The position numbers and the translations under genes were made by a program. Below the pieces are notes generated by a model. The model saw only the letters and a list, made by a program, of their open reading frames with translations, was not told where the DNA came from and did not search any database. 64,000 bases of DNA from Sergeia podlipaevii (lineage: Eukaryota; Euglenozoa; Kinetoplastea; Trypanosomatida; Trypanosomatidae): NCBI GenBank assembly GCA_030849805.1, contig JASANZ010002273.1, positions 62,001-126,000 of the forward strand, written 5' to 3'. This document shows positions 40,377-51,071 of this stretch, piece after piece (within the stretch, counting starts at the first letter, position 1; each line of letters begins with the position of its first letter).

Positions 40377-40745
40377 ATGCTCCGCAGTGCATTAAGCAGC
40401 CGTGTGGCTGGTGGCACGATGGCAGCCACTGCTGCTGCCGTCATCCTCCCTACATCTTTAACCTCTTCGACACTTCAGTTGCAGACCCGCACCAAGTACA
40501 TTAGGCAGCCTAGCCCCCAGTGGGACCCTGTGCACGAGGATATTAACGCCCACGTGAAGAAACGTATTCCTGGCGAAACTCGTGTGGATCGTGTGCGACG
40601 TTTTGCACGTGAGTGGCGTAACGTGGAGTTGGAGCTTGGCGTTTATAAGGACTCTCGCGGTCGTGATATCAAGTATCGTAAAACATTTGTCTACCGCTAC
40701 ACCTACCCCAATGCTTTTGACGAGTACTGGTGGCCATGCAGGTAA
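40377..40745 (+). CDS. Small conserved-looking protein, probably mitochondrial
   Basis: A 122-residue protein whose GC content and codon use resemble the other genes, unlike the flanking DNA. The first 25-40 residues (MLRSALSSRVAGG onward) have Arg, Ser and Ala, lack acidic residues and look like a mitochondrial presequence. The rest is basic and aromatic: a helix with RVDRVRRFAREWRNVELE and a C-terminus rich in Tyr and Trp (YRYTYPNAFDEYWWPC). There is a clear splice acceptor at 40261-40262 and no competing ATG. I do not recognise the family; a subunit of the mitochondrial ribosome or a respiratory complex is a reasonable guess from size and charge only. Confidence 0.7.
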   Translation: MLRSALSSRVAGGTMAATAAAVILPTSLTSSTLQLQTRTKYIRQPSPQWDPVHEDINAHVKKRIPGETRVDRVRRFAREWRNVELELGVYKDSRGRDIKYRKTFVYRYTYPNAFDEYWWPCR

Positions 40746-41951
40746 AACAGGAAACAAAACAAAAACGCCAACACACAAGTTAAAAAAAAAGGGAGGTTAG
40801 AAGGGTAAGCACCGTGTGAAAAAATAAAGCGAAAGGGTCATTGCAAGGAGTCTTTTCCTTTTTACTCTCTCTCTCTCTATGTGGTGTAGTTTTGCAAACC
40901 TTTTTTTTTTTGTTATTTGTGTGTTTTTTTTTTTCCCGTTGATAAATCACTCATTAATATGTATGTTGTCCATTGGTAAAAATGTTACTTTGCTTTTTTT
41001 TTTCTTTGTGTGTCATAGTATGATTGTTTTAAAATCTTGTATGGTTCTTTTCTTTAGTGAGATCGAAGGCCATCCATGAGATAGGTATAGTCAGCAGTAG
41101 TGTTTTTTTTTTTTTTTTTTTAGGTATTAGCTTTCGATGTGTAGCATACGTTTCATAGCAGCATTATACTTGTGTCTTTCTTTGTTCTTTGCGCATGTAT
41201 ATGCTCGGACAAATCCCTTCTTTCTCTAGTTTTCCCCTCTTCATTTTGCAAAGGAGATGTGCTCTCTAACTTGTGTGCTTTATTGGATACAGTAGATGGA
41301 AAAAAAGTGGGAGGAGAGAGAGAGTGAGTGGGGGGTGGTTTCGGATTTTTTTTGTATTTTTTTTTCATTTCCTATGGTTCCTTCTATTGCGGCCATATGA
41401 GAAACAACAACACCAACACCAACAATAATAACAATAATAGAATATATTATGAGTACAATTTACTTATTGCCTTTAGCGCGGGGTACTTCTTGCTGTGTCT
41501 CTCTTGATTCACACACACACACACACATATCAATATATATATATATATATATGGCTACGAAGGAGAAGATGGAGAAATGCTGCTCTTCATTTAGGCAATT
41601 AAATTAAAAAAAAATTGTAATACCAATAAAGCGTGTTGCTGTCGTTATGCACACAGAAAAAGCAAATGTGATTTTTTTTTTTCTTTTCCTTTTCCCCCTT
41701 TTTTTTGTGTTTACAAATCTAAGTTGCACTCCACATTATCAGAAAGAAAGCAACACTGAGGAGGAGGAGGAGGAAAACATATACTCTCTTTGTATTTTAT
41801 ACTTTGTGTAGCGCGTGGGGTGCCGAATTCAGTTCACGTGAGAGAGGAAAGGCGCTGCTGCTGCTGCTACTTTTTCCCTCCTTACAGCACATTTATATAT
41901 AGTTAATAACTACTGATTTTTTTTTTTTTAGCGCTGTATCTTTGTGTGGCA
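40746..41951. other. Intergenic region
   Basis: No gene. AT-rich with T runs (for example 41102-41122), a CA repeat (41511-41527), a TA repeat (41533-41551) and a GCT run (41856-41870). T12 or so ending in TAG at 41929-41931 is the acceptor for the methyltransferase gene; the 20-nt 5'UTR has no ATG. Confidence 0.6.
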
Positions 41952-44900
41952 ATGCTACGTCGATGCACAAGGCACCTGATTGATTCGTTTAAGCAGGCAC
42001 GTAGAGACCTCGCTCCACTCTTCACTTCCTCTGGTAGTAAATATGCAACTTCTCGTCCGTACGCTAGCTCCTCTACTGCTTCCTCGGCAGCGGCGGCGGC
42101 GGCTACCAAGACACCAGAGCAGATCAAGCGTGAGGTACGCCACTATCTTCTATCTCTTCCTGGCCGCGTGAGGCGTCAGGCGCGAGCACAGCAGCGTAGC
42201 TGGATACGTGGCAATTTATCTCTCCTTCTGCAAGAGGCCAGACGACGCAAGAATGCTCAGGTCGCCACCACAGCGCTCACCGTCGCGCTTGAAGAAGCGA
42301 AGGGAGCGGTGGCCACCGTAGAGCCCGCATGGGTGATGGATGCGGTGGGTGCGTGCACGAGCACTGCGGAGCTGCAGAGGCTAGAAGCGGCTTTGCTATC
42401 GTTTCCTCAGTTTTCCTCACCAACTGCAGCAGTTGGAAAGGATGACACGAAGCACAGCGGTGTGTTGCTGGCCGCACTGCTAGGCAAGTCGTCTTCACAG
42501 TGGGATCGAGCTGCGGTGCAGTTGGGAGACGACACGGCCAGCGCACAAGCCGTGATGATGGCAGCGGCGGGGGACGGTGAAGGTGATACCTCCGTTGACA
42601 GATCCGGCAGTGCACTGCTTCATAATTGCAATACAAGTGCTACGAGTGAGGGTGGTGGTAGCTTGTTGCGCCATGCAAGCGCAGGGGGTGCAGAGGAAGA
42701 AACAGAGGAGGCACGTGTGATCAACGCGCTCGCCCAGGATCCTCCGCAGCCCTCTGGAAGCCTGCTTCTTCGCCCAGAGCGCCGCACACAGCAAGCACTA
42801 CACATTCTGCGGTCACAGCGCGATAGTGCTGTGGTGGCTCCAAATCTGTCCTTCATGCGGTACTTTATGACGCAGGGAGTTGTGAGGGGAGGTGAGGTGG
42901 AGGTGATGGCGCTCTTTCAGGCTCTACGCTCGCGGCCTTCGGAGCTTGGAGTGCGCGTGCATCTCTCCCATCCTCTCGGTCCCGCCGCGGTAAAGGTGCT
43001 GCTTGGCCGTGAAGGTCTCTGCCCAGTCTCTTGGCTGCCTGCCAGCGTAGGAGCCTTTGTGCTTCAGTGCGGGGCGGACGTTTCTTTCGATGTCCTGCAG
43101 GCCAATCAAGTGCTGCTGAGGACACTAGCGAAGGAGGGCGTCTTGGCCTTCCAGAGCGTGTCGAGTATGTTACCCGTGCACTTGCTGGAGCCGCGTCGTG
43201 GGGAGCGGGTGCTGGACATGTGCGCCTCGCCAGGCAGTAAGTCGGCGCTCATTCTGGACTACATGCGTGCACCAGACCAGCCGGGGCGGCTGACGAGGTA
43301 CGCGGGGTGCGTGATAGCCAACGAAGCCAAGGAGTCTCGCGCAAAGAAGCTGCAGTCACGCGTGCGTGGGCTCTCGCCGCAGGTGGTCGTCACGTGCATG
43401 CGTGGCGAGTCGTTTGGCCTGGGCGAGGATGGCGCTGTTGCTACCGCGGCAGCTTTTGCGGAGGGGGAACATGCTGAGGTGGAGGGCAGCTACGATAAGG
43501 TGCTTGTGGACGCCCCGTGCTCTGGCGAAGGTCGCTTGGGACGCGATGTGATGGCGTGGCGCTTGTGGCACCCTCGCAAGGGTGTTGAGTTCTTCCCCCG
43601 ACAGGTCGCGCTTCTCCGTCGTGCTGTACGTCTGTGCGCAGCAGGTGGCACCGTTGTCTACGCCACGTGCACACTGAACCCTCTTGAGAATGAGGCAGTA
43701 GTGGCGGCCGTGTTGCGCGAGGCTCGCGGCAGCGTGGAGCTTGTGGCTCCAGCTCCACTGAGAGGATGCACACTGGCAGAGTCGTTGCCTAGCGGTGGCG
43801 GGATTTATCAAAACGCGGTAGCGGCTTCATCCTCCTCTTCTCTTGCCGATGGTGGTGGGGCAGCAGCTCCGCTGTATTTAAGCAAGGCTCTTTCCACGTG
43901 GTGCGTGCCCTCGCGCAGTGGCGGTTTCTACCAGACGGTGCGAGAGGCCAGGGCTCAGGGTGAGTTTGAGGATCAGCTTCCGGCCAGCTTATTCGCCCCA
44001 GGTTGTCAGGGAGATCACGATGAGGACGCGGGGGCAGCAGCGGCAACAACAGAGGTTGGAAGTGACTTAGAGACTGGGATTGCGCGTCAGCTGCATGCCT
44101 GCGCGAGACGCGTACTGCCACACAAGAACAGCGACGCGGAGGGTTTCTTCGTGGCATTGCTGCGTAAGACGCGACTGATGCCGGTGCCTTTACTTCCTAT
44201 TGCTTCCTCGGCCTCCACTTTGCTTCCCCGCTCCGCCATCCCGCCGCCGTCAGTCTCTACTACATTGGGCTCACCCTTATCGTGGCGACGGATGTCTACT
44301 GTGCCTGGTGGCAACTCCCTGTTTCATCACGAAGGCATGTGCCGCTTGCCAGCCACGAACCCGACGCTCCGTACGCTTCTGGAGCCGTTCTTTGCTTCTG
44401 CTCGTGCTACCTCCACTGCAGTTCACGACAGCGATGCATGCGGTAGTGTTTCGGACTTCTTAGCTCGAAGTGGTCTCGCTGCGGTGTGGAAGGAGGGCGA
44501 AGGGCTACGCTTCGTCTCTGAAGCCGCCCTGGGGGCCAGCAGGTCCCTCAGCTCAACTCCGGCAGGCATGACAGCCCGCTTACTAGATCTAGGCATCGTG
44601 GGGTTTGATGCGACTGGGTCGCTGACAGCTGACGGGGCTTGTGTGCTGAGCCCATACGCCTCAAGACGTGTCCTTCACCTGCCACTTCCCTACTTCCAGG
44701 TTTTACTTTCTAACCAGAAACTGGAGATTGGACCCGAACTTGCGCACAGTGCCCTGGAGGGCAGCTCGAACGAGAGACTCCGACGGCTAAGAGGCAGCCA
44801 GCGACAGGGCTTCGTCCCAGAATGGGCCTCAGCAGTTCTGAGTGAACTTGGAGAGACCGGAGCTGCTGCTGCTGCTGCTGCTGCTGGCAATGCTATTGTG

Positions 44901-45356
44901 ACAGTGATCCCCTCCACTTTTTCATCCGCTGTGCCTGGTCTTGGCGCCGGACACGGTCTGCACGATATTCTTGGCGGTTGGACCGTGCCAGTACGCGTCG
45001 AGGCGGTTTCTACCGCTGCTTCTTCGTCCTTTCAGGCTACTACGCTCACGTCTTCTACTGTGGCAGCTTCTGCAGTGGAAAGAGTACAGCTGCACCTCAC
45101 GCTTCCATCTCAGCTTCGACATCGTTGCGTGGCGATGCTCAACCGAGTTCGCTCCTCACAGCGGAAGCTTGGCACGCGTACCAATGTTCAGCAGCTGCTG
45201 CGGAGCGCAGAGCTGTACACTGCGAGTGAGGAGATGGACCTAAGTGTGCTGTATGGCACACCCACCACCAGTGCACAGCAGCAGAGGGCACTCTTTCCTC
45301 CGCCGTCTTCAAGCACGAAGGTGGGCCCTTCGACAAGCGACATATTTGAGCTCTGA
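41952..45356 (+). CDS. NSUN2/Trm4-type RNA cytosine-C5 methyltransferase, possibly mitochondrial
   Basis: A 1134-residue protein with a full RsmB/NSUN core: SAM motif I DMCASPGSKS (Asp422), motif IV DAPCSGEG with the release cysteine Cys523, and motif VI YATCTLNP with the nucleophile Cys573. Following these, PHKNSDAEGFFVALLRK resembles the Trm4/NSUN2 PHxQxxGGFF block. Near residues 875-925, LLDLGIVGFD and GACVLSPYASRRVLHLP resemble the NSUN2 C-terminal region, so the tRNA-methylating NSUN2/Trm4 branch fits best. The N-terminus (MLRRCTRHLIDSFKQARR) is a good mitochondrial presequence, which would be unusual for Trm4. About 250 residues of Ala/Gly/Ser-rich sequence precede the core and poly-Ala lies near 975. 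The frame starts two codons earlier at GTG; the ATG at 41952 is 20 nt after the acceptor. Confidence 0.85.
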   Translation: MLRRCTRHLIDSFKQARRDLAPLFTSSGSKYATSRPYASSSTASSAAAAAATKTPEQIKREVRHYLLSLPGRVRRQARAQQRSWIRGNLSLLLQEARRRKNAQVATTALTVALEEAKGAVATVEPAWVMDAVGACTSTAELQRLEAALLSFPQFSSPTAAVGKDDTKHSGVLLAALLGKSSSQWDRAAVQLGDDTASAQAVMMAAAGDGEGDTSVDRSGSALLHNCNTSATSEGGGSLLRHASAGGAEEETEEARVINALAQDPPQPSGSLLLRPERRTQQALHILRSQRDSAVVAPNLSFMRYFMTQGVVRGGEVEVMALFQALRSRPSELGVRVHLSHPLGPAAVKVLLGREGLCPVSWLPASVGAFVLQCGADVSFDVLQANQVLLRTLAKEGVLAFQSVSSMLPVHLLEPRRGERVLDMCASPGSKSALILDYMRAPDQPGRLTRYAGCVIANEAKESRAKKLQSRVRGLSPQVVVTCMRGESFGLGEDGAVATAAAFAEGEHAEVEGSYDKVLVDAPCSGEGRLGRDVMAWRLWHPRKGVEFFPRQVALLRRAVRLCAAGGTVVYATCTLNPLENEAVVAAVLREARGSVELVAPAPLRGCTLAESLPSGGGIYQNAVAASSSSSLADGGGAAAPLYLSKALSTWCVPSRSGGFYQTVREARAQGEFEDQLPASLFAPGCQGDHDEDAGAAAATTEVGSDLETGIARQLHACARRVLPHKNSDAEGFFVALLRKTRLMPVPLLPIASSASTLLPRSAIPPPSVSTTLGSPLSWRRMSTVPGGNSLFHHEGMCRLPATNPTLRTLLEPFFASARATSTAVHDSDACGSVSDFLARSGLAAVWKEGEGLRFVSEAALGASRSLSSTPAGMTARLLDLGIVGFDATGSLTADGACVLSPYASRRVLHLPLPYFQVLLSNQKLEIGPELAHSALEGSSNERLRRLRGSQRQGFVPEWASAVLSELGETGAAAAAAAAGNAIVTVIPSTFSSAVPGLGAGHGLHDILGGWTVPVRVEAVSTAASSSFQATTLTSSTVAASAVERVQLHLTLPSQLRHRCVAMLNRVRSSQRKLGTRTNVQQLLRSAELYTASEEMDLSVLYGTPTTSAQQQRALFPPPSSSTKVGPSTSDIFEL

Positions 45357-46362
45357 GGCGAGAGAGGAGGGAGAGAAAGGTGCTTGTCCTTGAGGATGAG
45401 GATGCTTTTTTTCTTTTTTTATCGTTCAGCGACAATGATATTGTGTGTTCTCTCTAATTTTTTTTTTCTCACAAGTGTGTTTTCGCGATTTACCTAACAA
45501 ATCTCTGCTTGTTCCTTTACAATTTTTTTTTCTTTTTTTTCAAAGTGGGATTTGATATTGCCGATAATAACTTCGTGTAATGCGAGATCACAAAGATACA
45601 TAAAAAGAAAGAAAAAAGGAAACTTTGCGAAAATTATTATATTCGCGCCACAAAAGCAGCTTACTCTACTGTAATTGTTATATCTATATATTTTCTTCTT
45701 TCGTGATTCTTGTTTTGTAATGAATGAGGTTGTGTATATTGTTTGACTATTGCTCTTCTTTCTCTCCCCTTCTTTTTCCCCCTTGAATGATTCTTTTTTT
45801 ATTTTATAAAAAATCTTTGCGATACAGGGCCTACCTATCTGTAGAGTAGGCTACTGCTGTCTGTGCTTGCGCAACTATAGGTACGACAGTATAGAGTGTG
45901 CGTATTTTAGAATTGGCAAAAAAGGAGAAAAAAACATTAAAAAAAAATACAGGGGAAACATAAAAGGTGAAGTGCGCGCTGCGCATTATTTCTTTTTTCT
46001 TTTTCTTTTTTTCTTTTTGTCGTCATTAGATACTGGAGTTTTTTTTTTCTTTGAGTACCATTATTGTTTGAGAGCAGTTCACTCTCTTTTTTTTCTCTGT
46101 TTGCCATCTCTTGTTTATATATATATATATATATATATTCAGCACATACGTGACTTTTTTTTTGCTTTAGGTGTACTTCAAGCAACTCCCTCTCTATCTT
46201 TTTATTTTTCATTGGTAGCATCACACGTTTAGTTCTCTCTCTTTCTCTCTTTTTTCTTTTTCCTTTTTTCTTTTTTCTTTTCTATCTGACAAATACAAGA
46301 GAGGAGGCCTACTTACTTTACAGTACATTTTTCACAATTTTTTTTTTTTTGCTTTTCTTTCA
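45357..46362. other. Intergenic region
   Basis: No gene. T-rich, with a TA repeat (46117-46138). A long T/C tract (46233-46284) with AG at 46298-46299 is the likely acceptor for the next gene. A second T/C tract (46338-46361) ends at the ATG with no AG between. Confidence 0.55.
46298..46299 (+). promoter_or_regulatory. Candidate splice acceptor for the CEP164-like gene
   Basis: First AG after a 50-nt T/C tract. Later AGs lie nearby (46301, 46303 and others up to 46323), but none follows the second T/C tract before the ATG. The first AG after that second tract is at 46368-46369, inside codon 2-3 of the frame. Confidence 0.4.
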
Positions 46363-49300
46363 ATGGCAGCGATCCCGAGGCCAGGTGAGGTGTTTCATAG
46401 CGAAGACGGCACCGTGTCTACAGTCCTGCCCGATAGCTATGATCCCAACTATAACCCGCCTCAGGAAGAGCTGGAGGAGTATGCGGAGTACATTGGCATC
46501 GACTTGGACAAGGAGCCGCAGCTCATGTGGGTCGCAACAGAGGGTCTACGCACCCCGCTGCCTGCCGAGTGGCGCGCGTGTCAGACTGGTGATGGGGACG
46601 TGTATTACTTCAACTTTGAAAGCGGTGAGTCTCTGTGGGATCACCCGATGGATGAAATATTCAAGGAGAAAGTGATGCAAGAGCGTGTCAAATTGCAACG
46701 TGGTGGCGGTGGTGGAGGCGCGTCAAGGGTGAGCGGCATCATGAGCGGCCCGTCTACCACGACCGGCGCAAAGCGCACAGGGTCTACCAAGGCGATTGCG
46801 AATTCTCTCTTCATCGGGGAGAAGAATCCCCCTGGCGGTACAGGGGCGTTGCAGAAAGTTAGCGCACCTTCGCTGGGTGCTCGTGGGATACCAGACGTGT
46901 CTGATATTCTTCAGCCACCGCCGCTTTCTTCCACTCGTAGACTTGGGCTGAGCTCGCCAGCGGTCTCACCGGTTGATCGTGGCCCCGTTGGGTCAAAGAT
47001 ACCCGGCGGACCAATCAACATGAAAGACATGGAGGCAAACATACGCAAGCGTGCAGAGGAGGAGTTCGCGGCGGAGCGGCGCAGCCTGCACATTCAGTTG
47101 GATCGCGAGCTGATTGAGGAGCGTGCGAAGCTGGAGAAGGCACTGGAGGTCGAACTGGCGGCCCTGAAGAGCGTCGCAGAAGGCACGAAGGCGGGCAAGA
47201 ACGGTGGCGCTATTGGTACTTCGGCGTTGGACGCGAATGTAGCAAAGGAGGCTGCTGGCATAGAAGCAAGTTGGGTCAAGCGCATTGACGAGGTACAAAA
47301 GAATGTGACAAGTCTGCGTGCGCTGCTCAGCACGAAGAAGGCACAGGCTGAGGAGGCGCGGGGCCAAACGCTGGAGCAACTCAAAGCCATTTTGGCTGAG
47401 AAGCACGCGGCGGCGGTGGCACAGAAGACGGAGATGCTCGCGACGCGCCTAGAGACGGAGGTGAAGCAAATTGAGGTGGAGCAGACGCAGACGCTCGAGG
47501 AACTCAAGCGGCTCAGTGACGCTACGCAAGCAGACGCACTGAAGAAGGCGGAAGAGGAAAATGCCATGAAGCTGGCGACGCAGGAGGCACAAGCGAAGAA
47601 AATGATTGAGACGCTCGAGGCGACTATTGAGAAGATGCGCAATACCTGTCAAGAGAAGCGAAAGGCAGCGACCTCTGCTTTAACTGCAGCCCCACAACCA
47701 GCTGCTGGTAGCGCTGCCGCGATGATAGAGAAGGCCGAGGAGGAGGCAGCAGAGGACCTAGCCAAAGCTCGAGCTGCTCATGCTCAACACATGAAGAAGG
47801 TGAAGACAGACTTCAGCGCCAAGAGGGTGAAGGCGGAGGCAGAGGCAACCAAGGCCGCATCGACGAAGCCTACTTCAGCCGGCGATGTCTCCACCACGTC
47901 AAACAACTCCAGTGTTTCCAAATCCGTTGTGGAGGCGGTCGTCTCTCTCTCAGACAAGCAGTCTCACACTTTGCAAGAGGAAGAACGCCATCTTAAGCAG
48001 GAGCTGGAGAGCGCAAAGGCGATGTACAGTGCAGAGACAGAGAAGATGATGAAGGGAATTCTGGGTGTCAGCGCAAGTGACTCTGCGGCCTCATTCAAGG
48101 GAGCAGGAACCACTTCTGCTTCTTCTCACGGCGGCACGCCAACTTCTACCATGACCCCTACGACGATGACGGCCACACATGAACTGCGCCTGCGGGACGC
48201 AGAGAATACCAGGCACGCAATGGCGTTGAAGCAGATTGAGGCAAAACACGAGCAGACAATGCGGCAGCTGCGCGACACGCATCAGAAGACACTCGCCAGT
48301 CGCGTCCGTTTTGATGCCCGCAAGATCCCGGCGTATGCTTCTACTATCACAACGATGAAGCGAGAGTGGCTGGCGCAGCATCCGGCACCGTCACAGGCGA
48401 TGCCGATCCTCAAGGCGATTCCCAAGATCAACTCGATGGCTATGATGGAGATGCCAGCGGTGGACATGCCGGACGAGGAGGACCAAAAGATGGCTATTGC
48501 GGTTGCATTACAGAAGCTACGCGCACAGGACGCTGATGAGCAAGAGTCACAGCTCAGCGCATTCGAAGCGGAGATGCGCCAGAAGCTGGAGAAGCTCAAA
48601 ACGACCTACCGCGAGCAGCGTCTTACTGAAGTAGGTGCAATCATCGAGGCGGAGAAGAAGAAGCTAGCGGCTAGTGCCGCCGCAACACATGTGACCGCTG
48701 CCGTGACGAGCAGCAGTACTTCTGCTGCTTCTGCTCCCACAGACGCTTCCCTGACGCGCATCAAGGAGGCGATGACACGCGAGGCAAGCGCGCATGCTGC
48801 TCGTGTGGCCTCGCTGAAGGCACAGATTGCGAGGGTAGAGGAGGATGGAGCCGCTGTGACTGCTCTGCTCCGGGAGCAGCAGCAGCAACAGCGGCAGCAC
48901 ATCTCCTCTGTACGTATGTCCTCCGCGACCCCACCACCACCATCCGCATCCACCTCCCCAGCTGCACCCTCGCTTCTCAGCAAGAAGGCCGAAAACGTGA
49001 CAGTCGTGGAGGAGCCCGACTATGTACTTTACGTGGACGCGCAGGTGGCTGAGAGCGAACTGGCTGCCTTGCACGCTCGCTGGCATTCAGTGCTCTCAGA
49101 TCTTAGGTCGTCCCTGCAGCAAGAGATCACCAGCTACGAGTGTTTGCTTGCCCAGGCGTCCGTTGCAAGCACCACTGCGATATCCAAGACAGCTGTCATG
49201 AACAAGAAGCCGCCGACCGTGCCCACGTACGCCGGCAACGTTTCCATCACTTTCTCCACTCCAGTGAAGCGTCCTGGCACTAGCAACAGTGTTGGTGCTC

Positions 49301-50418
49301 GAGAAGACGACGAGTACTACTACGCGCAGCAGTACCCAGTTGATGAGCCAGGTGGCGGTGCCGGTGGTGGGCAGCAGAGCCTTATCGCTAGCAGCATCCG
49401 GCCCACCTCTGCGTATGTGGTGTCTAGTGGGCAGCGGATGCAGGCGCGTGATGTGTACAGCATGAGCGGCGGCAGCACTAGTTTTACCACACCAAACATT
49501 AACACTGGCCAACAACCTCTTCGCAACAATTACGATGTATCAGAGGAAAGGATGAGTGGCGCTGGCGGGGCGGGACCTTTGCTGACTCCAGTACCGTTTT
49601 CAGACTCGTTACTGCAGAGCAGTGTGCGGCAGAGCCCCATCGTGCAGATGCAAAACACGACGGCTGTCGTAGAGGCTGGACCAGAGGCGTCACGTCGCAG
49701 CGTTGCGTTTGAACGCCGTCTTGCCAGCTTACGTGAGACACTGCGCACGCGGCGGCGAGAGCTGCGTGCCCAGCAGCAACACTTGGAGTCGCTGCGTGAA
49801 GAGTGGCGTTCTGACATGCGCGAGTGCAAGCAAGCTCACAGCAAGAAGGAGGCGATGGCTCTGCGCAGGGTGAAGGAGGCATTAGAGGCTGAGGCGCGAC
49901 AACTGAATACAGCAGTGGTAAATCTCAAGGAGGCCTCACGAAGGCTCGCAGAGGAGGAGCTGCGATACAAGATCCACACTGCTAGTGCGATTGATGAAGG
50001 CGCAGCCGCAGCCGGCAGCGTTGAGGTGCTGGGACTCTTGAGAAAGATGCTGGTGCGCACGGAAAGGTTGGAGAGCCTCATCCACAAGCAGCGCGGGTTT
50101 GGAGAGGAGAGCAATCAGACGGGCCGACGACGCACCTCATCGCTGGACGCACCCAAGACTGCGAAGTCGTCACGTGCTGCAAGAGCCAAGTCTGCAGGTG
50201 ACACGTTACATCGTCTGGCACGTGCTGAAGGTCGCACGGGCTCACCCTCATCGCGTGCAATACCTCAGCAGGAAACTTCCCAGCACCGTTCTCACCGTGA
50301 CACGCAGGGTCAACCGAAATCAAGTAGTAGGAAGGAGAAAACCACCATGCAGTCAAGAGGAGAGGGGCGGCAGGAAAGTACTAAGATTCACCGCTGGCTG
50401 AGGGAGCAGCCCTCTTAG
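46363..50418 (+). CDS. CEP164-like WW-domain coiled-coil protein (basal body transition fibre)
   Basis: A 1351-residue protein. The N-terminus matches the CEP164 head: EYAEYIGIDLDKEP, LMWVATEGLRTPLP, then a WW domain (about 65-96, with EWRACQ, DVYYFN and LWDHP) and the EKVMQERVKLQ helix. Residues about 220-480, 540-660 and 720-800 are long Glu/Lys/Ala/Gln coiled coils, with more near 890-930 and 1105-1205; Ser/Thr/Gly-rich linkers lie between, and the last 100 residues are basic and Ser-rich. CEP164 is a distal appendage/transition fibre component needed for cilium formation; trypanosomes have several CEP164-like proteins. Which paralogue this is cannot be told. The only start consistent with the head domain is 46363. 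Confidence 0.85.
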   Translation: MAAIPRPGEVFHSEDGTVSTVLPDSYDPNYNPPQEELEEYAEYIGIDLDKEPQLMWVATEGLRTPLPAEWRACQTGDGDVYYFNFESGESLWDHPMDEIFKEKVMQERVKLQRGGGGGGASRVSGIMSGPSTTTGAKRTGSTKAIANSLFIGEKNPPGGTGALQKVSAPSLGARGIPDVSDILQPPPLSSTRRLGLSSPAVSPVDRGPVGSKIPGGPINMKDMEANIRKRAEEEFAAERRSLHIQLDRELIEERAKLEKALEVELAALKSVAEGTKAGKNGGAIGTSALDANVAKEAAGIEASWVKRIDEVQKNVTSLRALLSTKKAQAEEARGQTLEQLKAILAEKHAAAVAQKTEMLATRLETEVKQIEVEQTQTLEELKRLSDATQADALKKAEEENAMKLATQEAQAKKMIETLEATIEKMRNTCQEKRKAATSALTAAPQPAAGSAAAMIEKAEEEAAEDLAKARAAHAQHMKKVKTDFSAKRVKAEAEATKAASTKPTSAGDVSTTSNNSSVSKSVVEAVVSLSDKQSHTLQEEERHLKQELESAKAMYSAETEKMMKGILGVSASDSAASFKGAGTTSASSHGGTPTSTMTPTTMTATHELRLRDAENTRHAMALKQIEAKHEQTMRQLRDTHQKTLASRVRFDARKIPAYASTITTMKREWLAQHPAPSQAMPILKAIPKINSMAMMEMPAVDMPDEEDQKMAIAVALQKLRAQDADEQESQLSAFEAEMRQKLEKLKTTYREQRLTEVGAIIEAEKKKLAASAAATHVTAAVTSSSTSAASAPTDASLTRIKEAMTREASAHAARVASLKAQIARVEEDGAAVTALLREQQQQQRQHISSVRMSSATPPPPSASTSPAAPSLLSKKAENVTVVEEPDYVLYVDAQVAESELAALHARWHSVLSDLRSSLQQEITSYECLLAQASVASTTAISKTAVMNKKPPTVPTYAGNVSITFSTPVKRPGTSNSVGAREDDEYYYAQQYPVDEPGGGAGGGQQSLIASSIRPTSAYVVSSGQRMQARDVYSMSGGSTSFTTPNINTGQQPLRNNYDVSEERMSGAGGAGPLLTPVPFSDSLLQSSVRQSPIVQMQNTTAVVEAGPEASRRSVAFERRLASLRETLRTRRRELRAQQQHLESLREEWRSDMRECKQAHSKKEAMALRRVKEALEAEARQLNTAVVNLKEASRRLAEEELRYKIHTASAIDEGAAAAGSVEVLGLLRKMLVRTERLESLIHKQRGFGEESNQTGRRRTSSLDAPKTAKSSRAARAKSAGDTLHRLARAEGRTGSPSSRAIPQQETSQHRSHRDTQGQPKSSSRKEKTTMQSRGEGRQESTKIHRWLREQPS

Positions 50419-51071
50419 AGAGCGCTCTTCCATTACTGTTTTGGTAAAGAGCGGCTATGTAGCAAACATGAAGAATACACATATATTTATATATATACTA
50501 CTTTTCTTTAAGAAAATATGATGACAAGTGTGCAGTGAAGCAGCAAGTTCATTTTTATTTTTTTGCGTGTTTTTTTATATATAAAGAGCTACAAAGGGAA
50601 CAATTACTTATTGTGGTTTGTGGGAGGGGTCTGTTCTTTTTCTTTTCTATACAGCAAGTTACCCTTTACTAAAAAAAAAAAATTGCTAGTTATTGGGCAC
50701 GCATACCAGCTTTCTGAATGTGGTGTTGATACATATGTATATTGTTTTGATGATGCGCTGCAGTTTTTTTTTTTTTTTAAGCAACTTTTCTTTTTCTTTT
50801 TTTCTCTTCTTCTCTTTAGGAACCGGATCTCCCAATCAATCTTCTCCCCTTTTTTTTTTCCACTCATACATGTAAGGGGGAAGAGTGAACCAAAGACACG
50901 AATATATTTAGCTAACTCTATCAAGCAAACAGCTCCTGCTAGACACATTATAGCGTCAGTTATCTCTTGCAGCTTATTTTTTTTTTCTTCCTTGCTTTTT
51001 TTTTTTTTTACACATCTATATATATATATACATATACACACACTTGCAAAAACATTTGTAACGCTGGCATC
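50419..51071. other. Intergenic region
   Basis: No gene. AT-rich with A- and T-runs and TA/CA stretches. The best acceptor for the exonuclease gene is AG 50971-50972 after a short pyrimidine stretch. The stronger T tracts (50976-51009) come after it and no AG lies between them and the ATG at 51072. Confidence 0.55.
50971..50972 (+). promoter_or_regulatory. Candidate splice acceptor for the XRN-type exonuclease gene
   Basis: TCTCTTGCAG here is the last AG before the ATG at 51072. The AG following the strong T tract is inside codon 2-3 of the frame (51076-51077). The resulting 5'UTR of about 99 nt has no ATG. Confidence 0.4.

Noticed and set aside
50967..51071. Hydrophobic N-terminal extension of the XRN gene resembling a signal peptide
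   Set aside because: It is T-tract sequence, not started by ATG, and XRN proteins begin at the MGVPKF motif.
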